DNA of 64,000 nt, taken from assembly GCA_026075535.2 (NCBI GenBank), contig AP026542.1, positions 4,774,001-4,838,000 on the forward strand. Direction: 5' to 3'. The stretch comes from Tricholoma matsutake. Lineage: Eukaryota > Basidiomycota > Agaricomycetes > Agaricales > Tricholomataceae. Position numbers and translations under genes: made by a program. Under the pieces are notes generated by a model. The model was given only the letters and a program-made list of their open reading frames with translations, was not told the DNA's origin and made no database searches. Of the stretch, positions 47,801 through 58,657 are shown in pieces. The first letter of the stretch is position 1. Each line of letters begins with the position of its first letter.

Positions 47801-47937
47801 TGGCTTCATTCCACCTAAACCCATATCTCCGACATCACGATTTCTTCTTGCTTCATTACCAGGTTGCATTATTTGAGGCTAAGAGGAAAGAGCATCAGGA
47901 CGCCTTGGCACGAAAGATACAATGTAGAATTAATTGA
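44816..47937 (+). pseudogene. Plavaka-type (CACTA/CMC superfamily) DDE transposase, broken
   Basis: The N-terminus has a compact zinc-finger-like motif (CPCGADLPTLKGLHSHQSQSQEC), then an acidic region, then PWFPFPNEDEWELAHWLM. An intron at 45398-45454 joins KAV-RGVAPAYKNARGFLKF. A second at 45770-45822 joins KIQ to EVLPVGATLVPVIIASDKT, the first catalytic Asp region. Further blocks are YLTIGNIEKGTRW, HATILLGYIPVSK, LHTTFPILSAYIADYPEQ, ACPTCLVKPKERG, LTPNMLHQLHKGVFKDHI and GFNSEASERLHID. TGA at 46969-46971 stands between AQMV and WLTHQEA. An apparent frameshift lies near 47250. The C-terminus (PFKYPLAFVDWFKPL, GMHNVSLSSQ, NPYLRHHDFFLL) ends at 47937. The element as shown cannot make a full transposase. 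Confidence 0.87.
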
Positions 47938-50017
47938 CATACCTTTGATTTTGATTGCCCAATTCCGAGCTAATTTGTAGTCTGGGAACCAGTGAAGACT
48001 TGAGTGTTGAAGAATCCTGGCCCATCGAACCTTATCCGAGTACATTGAGGATATCGAGGATGTGTTGATCAACAATGAACAGAAGCAAATATAAGCAACA
48101 GAATCAAATTGTGACCTGTCATGTGTGAGGCACATCTCAATGCGGCACAAGTGCGACAACACTTGACAGTGCGCATGTAGAATCTGTCTCTGTATGCAAC
48201 TATCATGGCCACTGTAACTATAGTGCTGACATATTGAGTGCTATGGACGGCTCCTCTCAGGCTACCGGCATCTACCACAACTACCAATGCCTACTGAGCT
48301 CCCCCATCCGGCTATGTCACCTCCCAGAGTTTAGCCGAGATGACTGTAGTCATTTTGTGTTTCCCGATGAAACCTCTGTGATCATCGTCGTCCTTGATCC
48401 TCTTATCATTAGCACTAGTAACCATTCCAACACTTCCTAGCCATTGGCTATAGCCTCTGTATACTATCGATCTACCAAAAGGTCCTCAGAATTCACACAT
48501 CGACCATCGACGATAAACATCGTTCGCCATCGATATTGTCAATCGTCCTTGATATCAATCGATACTCCATCAGACCATGCTAAACACCTTCCTCTCTGAT
48601 AGAACTACCTTCACGACTAGTACCAACTAGTTATCTTCCCATTGGTCGGACCATGAACATTTGGAATGTCTTGCACCCTTCCTCTGACTTGTGCAAATAT
48701 CATCGGCAGTATTGGTGGTTTTCCCAGGTTGAGTATCATCAGCATCCTATGCTGCTGCAACAGAGACAGTCACACTCAGCATTTTTGCTTCTTCCTCTCA
48801 TCACCTCTGTGTGGCTTTGCCCATCTTTTTTGCGCCCCACCCACCACTCCCTCTTTTCATATGTAGTTTAAAAGTATATTACTTGTTTCTTAGTTTAGCC
48901 TCTCCACTCCTTACTGTTAGGGTGACACCCACTATCTGCTAGCTAAGACTGTAAGGGGAACCCCTACAATGGTTGGCACACATTTGAGAACGTTTCTGCA
49001 CACCCGCAAATGTTCACACAACAAAGCGCCTTTCGCACAACGAGGCGCCTTTTGCACCAACCATCTACAAACATTCCGATATGTCAATCCATCAGCCCCT
49101 ATTGTACTCTCACCATTCTCGCAGTCAATACCCAGTGCAAACCATTGTCACAGTTTGCGCCTTTGCACAAACTAGTTGCGCAATCGTTGCGCCTGCGGAA
49201 ATGATCGAGGATGTCTTTGCATGCCCATTACCAATCATGGCCTGATGTGGACACCACTTACCAAGTATGGCCTGATGCAGACACTATCACTGATTGATGG
49301 CCGTCTCCCCAAATGGGAACATGACCCTGGATCTGAATTAGTGCTAGGATGGAAGGGGCTCCAAGTATTTTAGAACATCGCATGTGTAAGGGGACTAGGG
49401 GGGTGCCCTGTGTGTTTTTCCTATTTTTTATGTTCGTCCTATATTTTTCCCCACCTCATTTCCTTCTATTCTTCATTTTCTATGATTTTTCCGGATTTTA
49501 TTACTAATTTTCCCTTGCTATCATGTTTGTACATGTTGACACTTTTATATTTAGAGGCGGAGTACCCCTTCCGACACATACCCCTTGGTATGATGTCATT
49601 CGGCGGCCTTGATCCGCCTATCTCCGCCTTTTTCTATTTTTAGGTTATATTTGATTTTTGTCGTCTTCACATATACTGGGCATCAGCAAGGGGATCCTTA
49701 GAGTTTTCTCTTCGGATTTCCCTTTGCTAGGTGTGTCCCCAATGCCTGTATTATGTAGTATAATTTTAACTTTGGATTTCCCTTTGCTAGAGGCTTAGGT
49801 TGCCCTTATAGCATGCCTTCCATATATATACTTCGGCCTTGCACTGGACTCCTTAGAGTTTTCTCTTTGGTTTTCCCTTGCAAGGTATGGGTCTTTCCTT
49901 GTTCAATAGTTATTGAATCTAACCTTTGGTTTTCCCTTGCAAGTATCGAGTTCTTAGGACTCTGATCATAAGGTTGCCCTTACAAAGACCATGCAGGTTC
50001 TCTCTACAAGAAGGGGG
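47938..50017. other. Right flank of the Plavaka element and further repeat-like DNA
   Basis: There is no gene. 48480-48570 has CATCGA-rich words like the left flank. 49030-49200 has repeated GCGCCTTT-type words. 49690-49960 holds near-repeats such as TTAGAGTTTTCTCTT followed by GGATTTCCCTTTGC. The stretch ends in a purine run (AAGAAGGGGG) at 50007-50017 that looks like a retroelement polypurine tract. Confidence 0.45.
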
Positions 50018-50355
50018 TGTGATGTGCGTGCATGATGGGGGAATTGATGGTTTTGATGCGAGGGGTTATTAATAGATGAGTTTGTTGAGAAAGGTGTTTC
50101 ACACCACAAGTGTAGGTGGAATACCTAAGAGAACACAACTGGGGTCCCCTAGGTGTATATTTAGGGTTTATATACTATGTTACATATATTGTACATTGTT
50201 GTTACTGACATGCTCATACATGCATGTACATATTGATGCATGTGAAATAAAATTCTCATGCTATCAAAGTGTAGCGTCATTCGGTGTAATGTAGCGTAAT
50301 TCGACATAATAAAATAAAATGAAATTTTATTAGGTAATGGGGCTGTTTCCTAACA
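50018..50355 (+). repeat. Possible LTR (solo or end of an unseen retroelement)
   Basis: It begins TGTGATGTGCGTG right after a purine tract and could end at CCTAACA. TG...CA ends and the tract suggest a 3' LTR. No partner is in the window and no duplication could be confirmed. Confidence 0.4.
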
Positions 50356-52210
50356 CTCCTGTCAAATGATGGGACCACTTTGATAGCCTCAGTTTCTGCT
50401 ACTTGGCATTTTTGAGTCAGCAGCTGAGGCCACATCACACAGGGTACCTGACAAAACTGTTGAGGAAAAATGTCACACGGCAGAAAAAAAACTGATTTTT
50501 CGGCTCAAATACTGCGGTCTAGATCCAAAATTTCCACCATACTTGACGAAAATTTGGGATGTCACACACCATCACTGAAATTCGGACAGCTGGTCACATG
50601 TCACAAGGGGTGACGGATTGATTGAAATGAAGTACGATAGGCACGTGATAACTGTGTAAGTGCTGAACCATGATCTCCCGGTTCGCAAAATCATTCCTTG
50701 GGGTGACAATAGCTCTGGTGTGTATCCAAATTTGGCATAACTTACTGACTCGGATCCTAATGTTCAAGTTGAAATAGTTGGTTCTGACGACCCTGGGGTT
50801 CATGCACCCTCCCTCACGCGCGTACTTTGAACCATGGACAGGTCAGATGTTTGGTGAAGGTGGGGTAGAGAAATCCCTTCCTCGACCTATCGGTGACTCC
50901 CAATCGCAACAACCCCCATTGTCAGCCAGTCATGTACATGGCAACGTGATTATGCCAAAATTAGGCAACGAAACCGCCAAGTGTGCAGCTGTTCTCCACT
51001 ATTTCTGTTCTGCAATCTCAATTCCAAGTGTTTCAGAGCCACGCTGGGTCGTGCGGCGTGGAAATTGATGTACGACCATCTCGTAATCCTTCTCACTACG
51101 ATCTTTGATTGCCATCTCAACATAGGCACACAATGACATTACGGTTTCCCGAGGTATATCAATTTGCTAATGGGGAAGTTTGTCGTTGTCCATCAGTCCT
51201 CTAGAAACCTACATCCGAAGAACGGGATGCACTTACCGCGTATTTTCACCTTACTGCACGGTTATACCCATGTGGGGAATGTGCCGAAGAATTCCAGTCG
51301 CTCTTAAAAAAGTATCCACCGCAGGTAAGTACTATCTTATCAAACAATTGCAGTTATCCTAGTTTCTTCAGACGTCATCCCGATCGGCAGCAGCACTTTG
51401 GTATGGAACCTTATTCTCAATACGACTATGTTGCTCAGCTGCTTCTCTTTAGGCTATGTTCGCTTCATAACGAAATAAATAAGCGTCTGAGAAAGCCTGT
51501 CTTCGACTGCGCGGCCCTCGATGGCGAATACGATTGCGGGTGTGGCGATACACCCATCGCAGCCGCGAATGATCCGATGGATCTTGAGCATGATCTCAGC
51601 AAAGACGATATCACAGGGGCAGGAATGATTAAGGGCGGAAGATAATATTTATGGCAAGTCCCAATCAACCCTATCTCATTATGCTGTACATGCTTATTTT
51701 CTAAGTGTATTTGATTAGGATTAATATTAGTTTGTATATTATGTCTTGGGACCTTTGTATCTAATACTGTTTGTTCAATGACTCCTTTCCGGCATTGGAG
51801 TTCGCCGCTCGCCTCTTTCGTCAAGAACGTTGAGCGCTGCTACCCGTCTCCGACGTTGCTCCGACGACGTCGTTTCCAAACTTGTAGAGGATCCTTTATC
51901 AGGTGGATCTGACAACCACGAGTTCGGCTATGTTGCATCCGGCTCGAGGTCAGCTTAAGCGAATCTACAAGAGCCGAGCGCGCCGCTGTGCGTACGTTGT
52001 CGCCTCACTTGTAAAGCTTAGATGTTATCCCCGGAATTCCTTACATCTACAGTACGTTTATAATATCCAGTTGCGTGGATGGTCTATGCGGCAAAAAATG
52101 TCGTGTGCTTGCATCAAGATATGATAAATCAAGCATAAGCATGTCTACATGGACCTTCCTGCCGAATTTACTTTACAATGTACGACGGTCTCGAAAATAA
52201 AACATTGTAA
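50356..52210. other. Intergenic region right of the transposon island
   Basis: About 1.85 kb. Short plus-strand open frames at 50778-51068 and 51403-51645 show no known domain and no splice links. I see nothing I can name. Confidence 0.45.
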
Positions 52211-52722
52211 TTACTCAGGGGCAGGAGGGTTATATACAACCATTTCCACGCCTAGCTCTTCGAGAATAGCCTCCGTGTCCTCCCAAGGAACGCCAAACTT
52301 GCCTGAATTAAAACGACTCAGAGTGGCACTGATTTGAGCGCGTGTTCCTTCAGTAAGAAAGAGTGAACCTACCACGCATGCAACGACTTGTTGCTGATAT
52401 TTTGTTTTACCAAGTCCTGCACGGCTGTCCTTGTCGCAGCAACAATTTCATCCGGCTTGTCCTTGCGCTTGCCGTATGCACGAGAAGTGAACAAGCAAGC
52501 GATGCCATGTTTATCGCCTGAAATCAAGAGACACGATCCGACAAGCGCTTGTCCGTACTCTTTGCAGTGGGCTTTATAAAGCTCGAACTGCGACGGATAC
52601 TTTTCTTTGAACACTGTTGCAATCCCGCCGCCCCATGTGCCAACTGTGTTACAGGCATGCACAAGGATTGCGTTTTCTGGTGCAGCAAACAAGTCGCCTG
52701 CAACGTAGGTGAGTTTGCTCAT
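52211..52722 (-). CDS. POA1: ADP-ribose 1''-phosphate phosphatase, macrodomain (Poa1-like)
   Basis: The start at 52722 gives MSKLTYVAGDLFAAPENAILVHACNTVGTWGGGIA, a macrodomain N-terminus. The ADP-ribose-binding asparagine (HACN) and the GxGGGIA-type loop are visible. CKEYGQALVGSCLLI, IACLFTSRAYG and ATRTAVQDL follow. An intron at about 52326-52372 joins LHAC-ATLSRFNSGKFGVPWEDTEAILEEL, the expected C-terminal strand and helix. The stop is TAA at 52211. Length is about 155 residues, near that of yeast Poa1, which removes the 1''-phosphate from ADP-ribose 1''-phosphate made in tRNA splicing. A general ADP-ribose hydrolase role cannot be excluded. Confidence 0.9.
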
Positions 52723-53377
52723 GGTAAATTGTTAGGCTATAGCAGGCGGTTGCTAGATTGGAGGCAAGCTGGTCTACTTAAATAATAACTCAAGTTGCCA
52801 CTGACGTGAATTGACAAGAATTGACTCACAAATCAGATAGCTGTTCGACGTCGAGCCCTGAAATGGAATGGCACAGCCATTACGGTCATCAAATATCTAA
52901 ACTTCACTACCAAACCATCGAGCCTACGAAGGTAATTCATGCTGGTCTATTGTTGAGTAAAGTCCTGACATTGTCTGCAGCAGTGTTCTTGACCTTCGCC
53001 GTGACTGACAATTCCTAGCCTAGTTTTGATACGTCAAATTCAACCATCCCCCTTCAGATACTGGATTATCGCGTCCCATTAGCATCGATCAGCATCAACC
53101 ACCTTAAGTGCTCTGGTTTTCAGGGGCGACCACTACCATGCTGCCCTCTCACTTGCCTGGTAGTGCCTGTAGATACGTGCAGCCAACCTGGATAGCGCCC
53201 CAGGAGAGAAATCGAGAGCCTTCCTATGTAAAGAATACTGACCCTCACAAGCAACGTTCATGGTGTCTGCGTGCAGCTGATCAAGTTCAATGCAAGTACG
53301 TATATCAAATACAACAGCACATTACATGTCGTGAAAGCTAAATTTACCGACGAGCAATGCCGAGTGAGAAGCAAGTC
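52723..53377. other. Intergenic spacer
   Basis: About 650 bases between the 5' end of the Poa1-like gene and the 3' end of HOP2. No gene is visible. Confidence 0.5.
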
Positions 53378-54465
53378 TAAAGTCGTTTCCTTTTGCCAAG
53401 AGAGTTAAGAGGTTTGTGAGCCAAACAAAGAGATGTAATTTCGAGGGCGTTATGTTCAGTAGTGTCTACTTCGATGCCAAGGTCTTCTGCAAGGCTTGCC
53501 GCGTCCTGAGGTGGTAAGTAGTCTGTCGCAAGTTGCCAGAACCTGATGTAAAATCAGCATAGATAACATCGATTCCACAGGCTGGCGGAACGGAGAGGTT
53601 AAAGCAAAATATAGATTGCAGACATACGCCGTGAACACCTTTCTTCGTTTTATCCATTCGGCACGCCATTTGGTCCACTCCGCGTCCACCAGCGCAAGGT
53701 CTGCGGCAGAGATTGGCTGTGCGCCAGATTTCAGAGGCTCCACGCGAGCAGACGTTGAGGCGATCTAGGGTCAAGGCAGACAGAATGGGCTATCATGCCA
53801 GGTATATGTACTGATGCGATCCTTACGGCGGCTGTAACTTCTGCAACTTTTGTTTCTAGCTCAGCATCCGTCAGGTTGCTTTTCAGCTTGGTTAACTCTG
53901 TCAACAAATGATGAGACTCTGGTTGGATGATTTGTAAATAATTCAAAAAAAATCACCGGAACTATATGACCTGAGTTCTGCCGCAAGCATCTTGTTCTCG
54001 TCTTCAATCGATTTGTATTCAGCCTCTAGCTCTGCGACCTTGTCCGGCAGCATCGAGTCGATATTAGCTTGGTTTGCAACGAAAAACGTGGTTTTTCCTG
54101 AGATTAAAATATGGATTGACGCATATATGGGGATGAATGCGGGAAAAACACAAACCATATATCTTTTGCACGAGCTCTCCCTTCTCAGCTAGTGCAACTA
54201 ATATCTTCTGCGTGGTAGCCTTTGGAACAGCACCTTTCAGGTTGGCGGCGACATCCACTGCCCCATATGGGCGGTTCATCTGAAGCGGCATGAGTACGTC
54301 TCGTAACAGGTGAAGGACAAGTATGCAGCACTCGTTTTAGATATTCAAGGATCTTGTCCTCCGCTAAATGGTCTTCAGCTTCAAATACTTGATCATAACG
54401 GTTGTGATACCTTCTTGGCCCTTTAGAACAGCTACTTTCGCTTCAGTTTTCGTTTTCGCAGACAT
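53378..54465 (-). CDS. HOP2: Homologous-pairing protein Hop2
   Basis: Hop2 works with Mnd1 to stimulate Dmc1/Rad51 strand exchange in meiosis. The start at 54465 reads MSAKTKTEAKVAVLKGQE. Two introns then lead through AEDKILEYLKR to MNRPYGAVDVAANLKGAVPKATTQKILVALAEKGELVQK, the winged-helix DNA-binding domain. GKTTFFVANQAN follows. The middle is a coiled coil (LPDKVAELEAEYKSIEDENKMLAAELR, LTKLKSNLTDAELETKVAEV). The C-terminal part has DLALVDAEWTKWRAEWIKRRKVF, LPPQDAASLAEDLGIEVDT and the basic end LGKRKRL, with TAG at 53378. About seven short introns are inferred. Length (about 220 residues) and domain order match the family. It is divergent from the carrier gene. Confidence 0.93.
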
Positions 54466-54649
54466 TCTCACGTTAGTAGTCAGTGAAGACTCAGAAGAGA
54501 GTCGGATCAGTCCACGTGACCGCGAATCTGACACCTCCGAACCGAACGGCTCGAATAAACTTATGCCCGAAATGCGAGTAACTCCTATTACCTGACGTCC
54601 TCCTCCTCGATCTTCCGTGCATGAGCCTACCCCGCCCAGCATTCCGCGA
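54466..54649. promoter_or_regulatory. Divergent promoter region, HOP2 / mitochondrial carrier
   Basis: A 184-base spacer lies between two opposite start codons. It must hold both promoters. No clear TATA element was seen. Confidence 0.5.
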
Positions 54650-55853
54650 ATGAGTTCCAATGTCTCAATTTCACATCGAGACAAGCACAGTTTCCAGTAC
54701 ATTGTCCGTTCCGGCTTCGCAGGTGGAATTGCGGGATGTGTGGTGCGCTAGTATCCAGCTGTTTTAAAAGATGATAGACGAACCGTTGTTCTCAGGCAAA
54801 GACAGTTGTAGCTCCCCTAGATAGAGTCAAGATCCTCTTCCAAGCCTCAAATCCAGACTTTCAGAAGTATACAGGTGATTTCGCCCAATACCCTCCAGCC
54901 CTATCATCTAACATTATTTGTGGGGAAAAGGAACTTGGAGTGGAGCATTCAAGGCAGGGACACAGTTGTATAGAGATGGAGGGGTGAGAGGACTCTTTCA
55001 AGGTCACTCTGCTACCCTGCTTCGCATCTTTCCCTACGCTGCTATCAAATTTATGGCGTATGATCAGGTCCACAGCGTGAGTGCGCCGCCACGCTGTCGT
55101 GTTCATAATGTTATATTCGTTATTTTCACCAGCTGTTAATGCCCACGAGAGAACAAGAAACGAATCCACGACGTTTTCTAGCTGGTGCTTTATCAGGTCC
55201 CTATTCTATATTCTTCTTCGAGTGTGCCTGTTTGTTGACTCTGATTTGAAAAAGGCATTATGTCAGTGTTTTGCACATACCCCTTAGAGGTCATCAGGGT
55301 TCGAATGGCCTTCCACACAAGATCACCGAATCAACAAATCACATCAGTGCCGCCTTCCTTCACCCAAGCATCCAAACAAATATACCACGAATCTGTTTTA
55401 CTAGCCAATACCCACTATCCCAGAACCTTGATCGACCGTTTTCCCATTTTAAAATTCTACCGTGGTTTTACTGTCACAATCGCAGGCATGATCCCATACG
55501 CCGGCGTTTCTTTTTTAAGCTGGGGATACCTCCGTTCTCGCGTACTCCCTCCTTCTAAGGTTGGACACAAACCGCCCACCTTGATTGCCGACCTGACTAT
55601 CGGAGCCATTTCTGGAGTCTTTGCGCAAACTGCGTCCTACCCCTTCGAGGTTGTAAGGCGACGAATGCAAGTAGGAGGAATCACACAACCAGATCGGTGG
55701 TTGCGGTGGGGGGAGACCGTGGGTGCTGTGTGGCGTTCTAGAGGATGGAGAGGGTTCTATGTGGGTTTGGGCATTGGGTATCTAAAAGTAGTGCCTATGA
55801 CGGCTGTTAGCTTTGCAGTATGGCAGAGTTGCAAGCGATTATTGAAAGTCTGA
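54650..55853 (+). CDS. LEU5: Mitochondrial carrier, Leu5 / coenzyme A transporter type
   Basis: The start at 54650 reads MSSNVSISHRDKHSFQYIVRSGFAGGIAGCV. The three carrier repeats each keep the PxD/ExxK/R signature: PLDRVKILFQ, PLEVIRVRMAF and PFEVVRRRMQ. The first repeat is followed by GVRGLFQGHSATLLRIFPYAAIKFMAYDQ, very similar to the Leu5/SLC25A16/SLC25A42 group, which supports uptake of coenzyme A across the inner mitochondrial membrane. Introns are inferred at 54750-54796, 54879-54928, 55079-55134 and near 55196-55257. The protein ends AVSFAVWQSCKRLLKV. It looks intact. Other nucleotide carriers of the same clade are possible. Confidence 0.9.
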
Positions 55854-56110
55854 ATAATACGGAGATAACCACCGCAACCACACTGCAACCATGCATTACA
55901 TTTGATGATGATCTCTGATTTCTTCGGTGATCTCTGATTATTAATGATTTTTGACATACTTAGCAAGATCGGTGTCGGTCTGTCGGTCAAATGGATATAT
56001 AATGATGGGTATATATTCAAACATTGAACGATGTGAGATAGACTGTCGTCCAGGACTAGAGAAGCGAGCGCCTCGCCTTATCTTCGTCCTCAAGCACTCA
56101 GGCACGCATA

Positions 56111-58657
56111 ATGGACCCAAGCAGTATGAGGCAGGCATCAGGGAGCGGAACTCAGAGTCAGAAAGAAAAGAAAACTCGTCGCCGACTTCGGCTCAGTTGC
56201 GTTGAGTGCACCAAACGACGACAGGTGTGTGGGAGTTGCAGGTCTCTCTTCTGACACCCTAATAACCCTTCATCCCAGAAATGCGATCGAAAGTATCCAT
56301 GTTCTCTATGCGTATCACGAGGAGTAGCTCATTTATGTCGCTGGGAGAGTGTCCCAGTTGCACGTCCGACACCTCAGCGACCGCCCGTTGTGCCATCCCA
56401 GGGCCAAGATCAAGTGGTTCAAGAACTAGTCGCACGGATTGCTACGTTGGAGAAAGCCCTGGAAGACCAAAAGCAGCAACACGGGCTTGCGAGAGTTGAA
56501 CCAGATAGTACCTCCCGCAATTCACCTTCGGGTTCTAGCGCATTTACCTCGACAGACGTGATTTCATCGTCTATGTCACCCAGCCCTAATTCGCGCAGTT
56601 TCGAGCTTAGGTCTGTTTCACAGCATGAGGAGGATGACAAAAGGGACGACAGGGGTGCGTTGACGCCTCCCCTCATCCTTCTAGGGAGTGAAGTTTATGC
56701 TACATTGACTGCGCTTGCGCAGTTGTCTTTTGGACATCACGGGGAGTTCGTCGGCAGAGGGAATCTCATTTGCGCCCTCCACTCCGTGAGTTCGGCAAAA
56801 TCCCTATTTCGTTCAAGTAATAACAATTTATCCTTGCGAACAGATCACATCAGGTCCGGCCCGATTCTTGTATGCGACATCCACCAACGCCACCTCCGCC
56901 TACCACGACCCAACGCTTGGCCTTTCGTCCATTACCCCTGCCGAAAGAGAAGAACTAATCCAGTCATTGCCGCCTAGGCAGGTAGCCACGACTTCCATCC
57001 ACAGTTTCTTCGCCCATTACAACTGGCGTGTTGGAATCCCAGAACAGTGGTTCCAATCAGCATGTGCCCAAATGTGGGCTGCGCTCGAATACCCCAGTCA
57101 CGACGTACAAATAAATATGAACTGGCTTTCACTCTTCTTTGCCATACTTGCGGTTAGCGCGAGCGACTCGGGTGATGATTCTCCCCAGGTTGACGACAGT
57201 GGAGACCTGGAACCTACTGACAAATATTTCATGTGCGCGATGACAGCCAGACGCATAGCCGAAGACGATTATTTGAACAAACCGAATGTGTCCTTGATGG
57301 CTTCTGCGGCGGACGGCACCGTGCTAGGATGTCTTGCAATACCGCTGTTGTGCTGCTATCTTGCTCAGCGGGGTCGAATTGGCGAGGCGTGGAAACTTGT
57401 CGGAACAGGCGTAAGGAACGCAGAATCCATTGGTATGCATCGCGACCCGGAGTGGAGCGCTTGGCAGGTGATGTCGAAGGACGAGATAGATCTAAGGCGG
57501 ATAGCGTGGTGGGGGCTTGTCTTTTCGGACAAGTATGTATTTCTTGTTTCGGTGACCGGATATGAAGACTGACAGCTTTTGTTAGGCTGTACTCTTACCT
57601 GTTAGGCAGGCCACACATGGTTAGAAAGGACGCAACTGACGTTGCTATTCCGTCGCCCATAGAACCGGATGGATCTGTGAATTATTGGAAACGTGGCCTA
57701 GGCTTCTTCATTCAATTGGCCGATATCGCTGCGGAGACCATTGAAAAGGTGTGACTGTCATTTTGTTTATCTCTGATTGAAGCACCAAATGGTTTTCAGA
57801 CCTTCATAGCTAAAGATGCAGGCGGTAGCGCCGTTCTCTTTGACCTGGACGACAAATACCAGCAGTGGGAGGACAATTTGCCCCCGGAATACCAGCAGAA
57901 TCGAGACGAACATGTCATAGAGGGTCTTGACCCAGCAGAATTGATCTTAATAGATCAACAACGGTACAGTCTCGCTACATGGTATCTCATGTGCAGAATG
58001 AAACTGCACCTCGGGGCCATCACTGGATCCAATATCTCTTTGAACCCATGGGCGGATACCAAGGAGAAGTCAAAACGTTGTATTATCTTGTCTATGAGGC
58101 AGATACGACTTCAATGCGACACACATGCTGCTGCGCTTCAGCTCAGGGAGCAAGGCAGGCCACCCTTTCCAGGCAGCCATTGGTTTTTCGAGGGTTGTAT
58201 CTCGCTTGCTGAGGCAGCCATCGTCCTGTTAACCGTTCTTGCACGGTATCCTTGGGAGGAGAACTTGAAGGAAGCTGTGGAACTAATCGACGGCGCAATG
58301 GCCGTTTTTACACATGTTGTGAGTGAGCAAACAGGAAAGCAAGGCGAGATAGCTCGTATGGCGACCAAAGTGCTAGGAGCCTTGCGGGAAGAGGATTGGT
58401 GGAAATCACAAGTAATTTCTGCCTCAAAATATCACTCTTCGACTGCACCTATCTCTAGTGATGCGAAAGCCTTCGAAGGGTTCGGATCCCAGTGGTACTC
58501 CGGCAATTTGCCCCCTAGCTCATTTCAATCACCTCAATACACCCTGAGCGGAATACGGGATGTTACTGGCGGGATGGGTTTCGCTCCAGAGCCTTCGAGC
58601 AGCCGAAGCCGTAGAGTCTCGGATATACATATGGCGGATTTGCTAGAGGACTCGTGA
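56111..58657 (+). CDS. Zn2Cys6 fungal transcription factor
   Basis: The start at 56111 reads MDPSSMRQASGSGTQSQKEKK. An intron at 56225-56279 joins the two halves of the zinc cluster, CVECTKRRQKCDRKYPCSLCVSRGVAHLC, giving CX2CX6CX5CX2CX8C. A coiled-coil dimerisation helix follows (VVQELVARIATLEKALEDQKQ). After a Ser-rich linker comes a fungal-specific transcription factor region: HSFFAHYNWRVGIPEQWF, RIGEAWKLVGTGVRNAESIGMHRDP, DLRRIAWWGLVFSDRLYSYLLGRPHMV. More introns are inferred near 56789-56843, 57532-57585 and 57748-57800. The C-terminal tail is Ser/Gly-rich and ends MADLLEDS. It acts in the nucleus; its target genes are unknown. No metabolic cluster lies next to it. Confidence 0.92.

Noticed and set aside
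51403..51645. Plus-strand open frame of 80 codons with a Cys-rich patch
   Set aside because: The patch (DCGCGD) is too short for a zinc finger, and there is no support from neighbouring exons.
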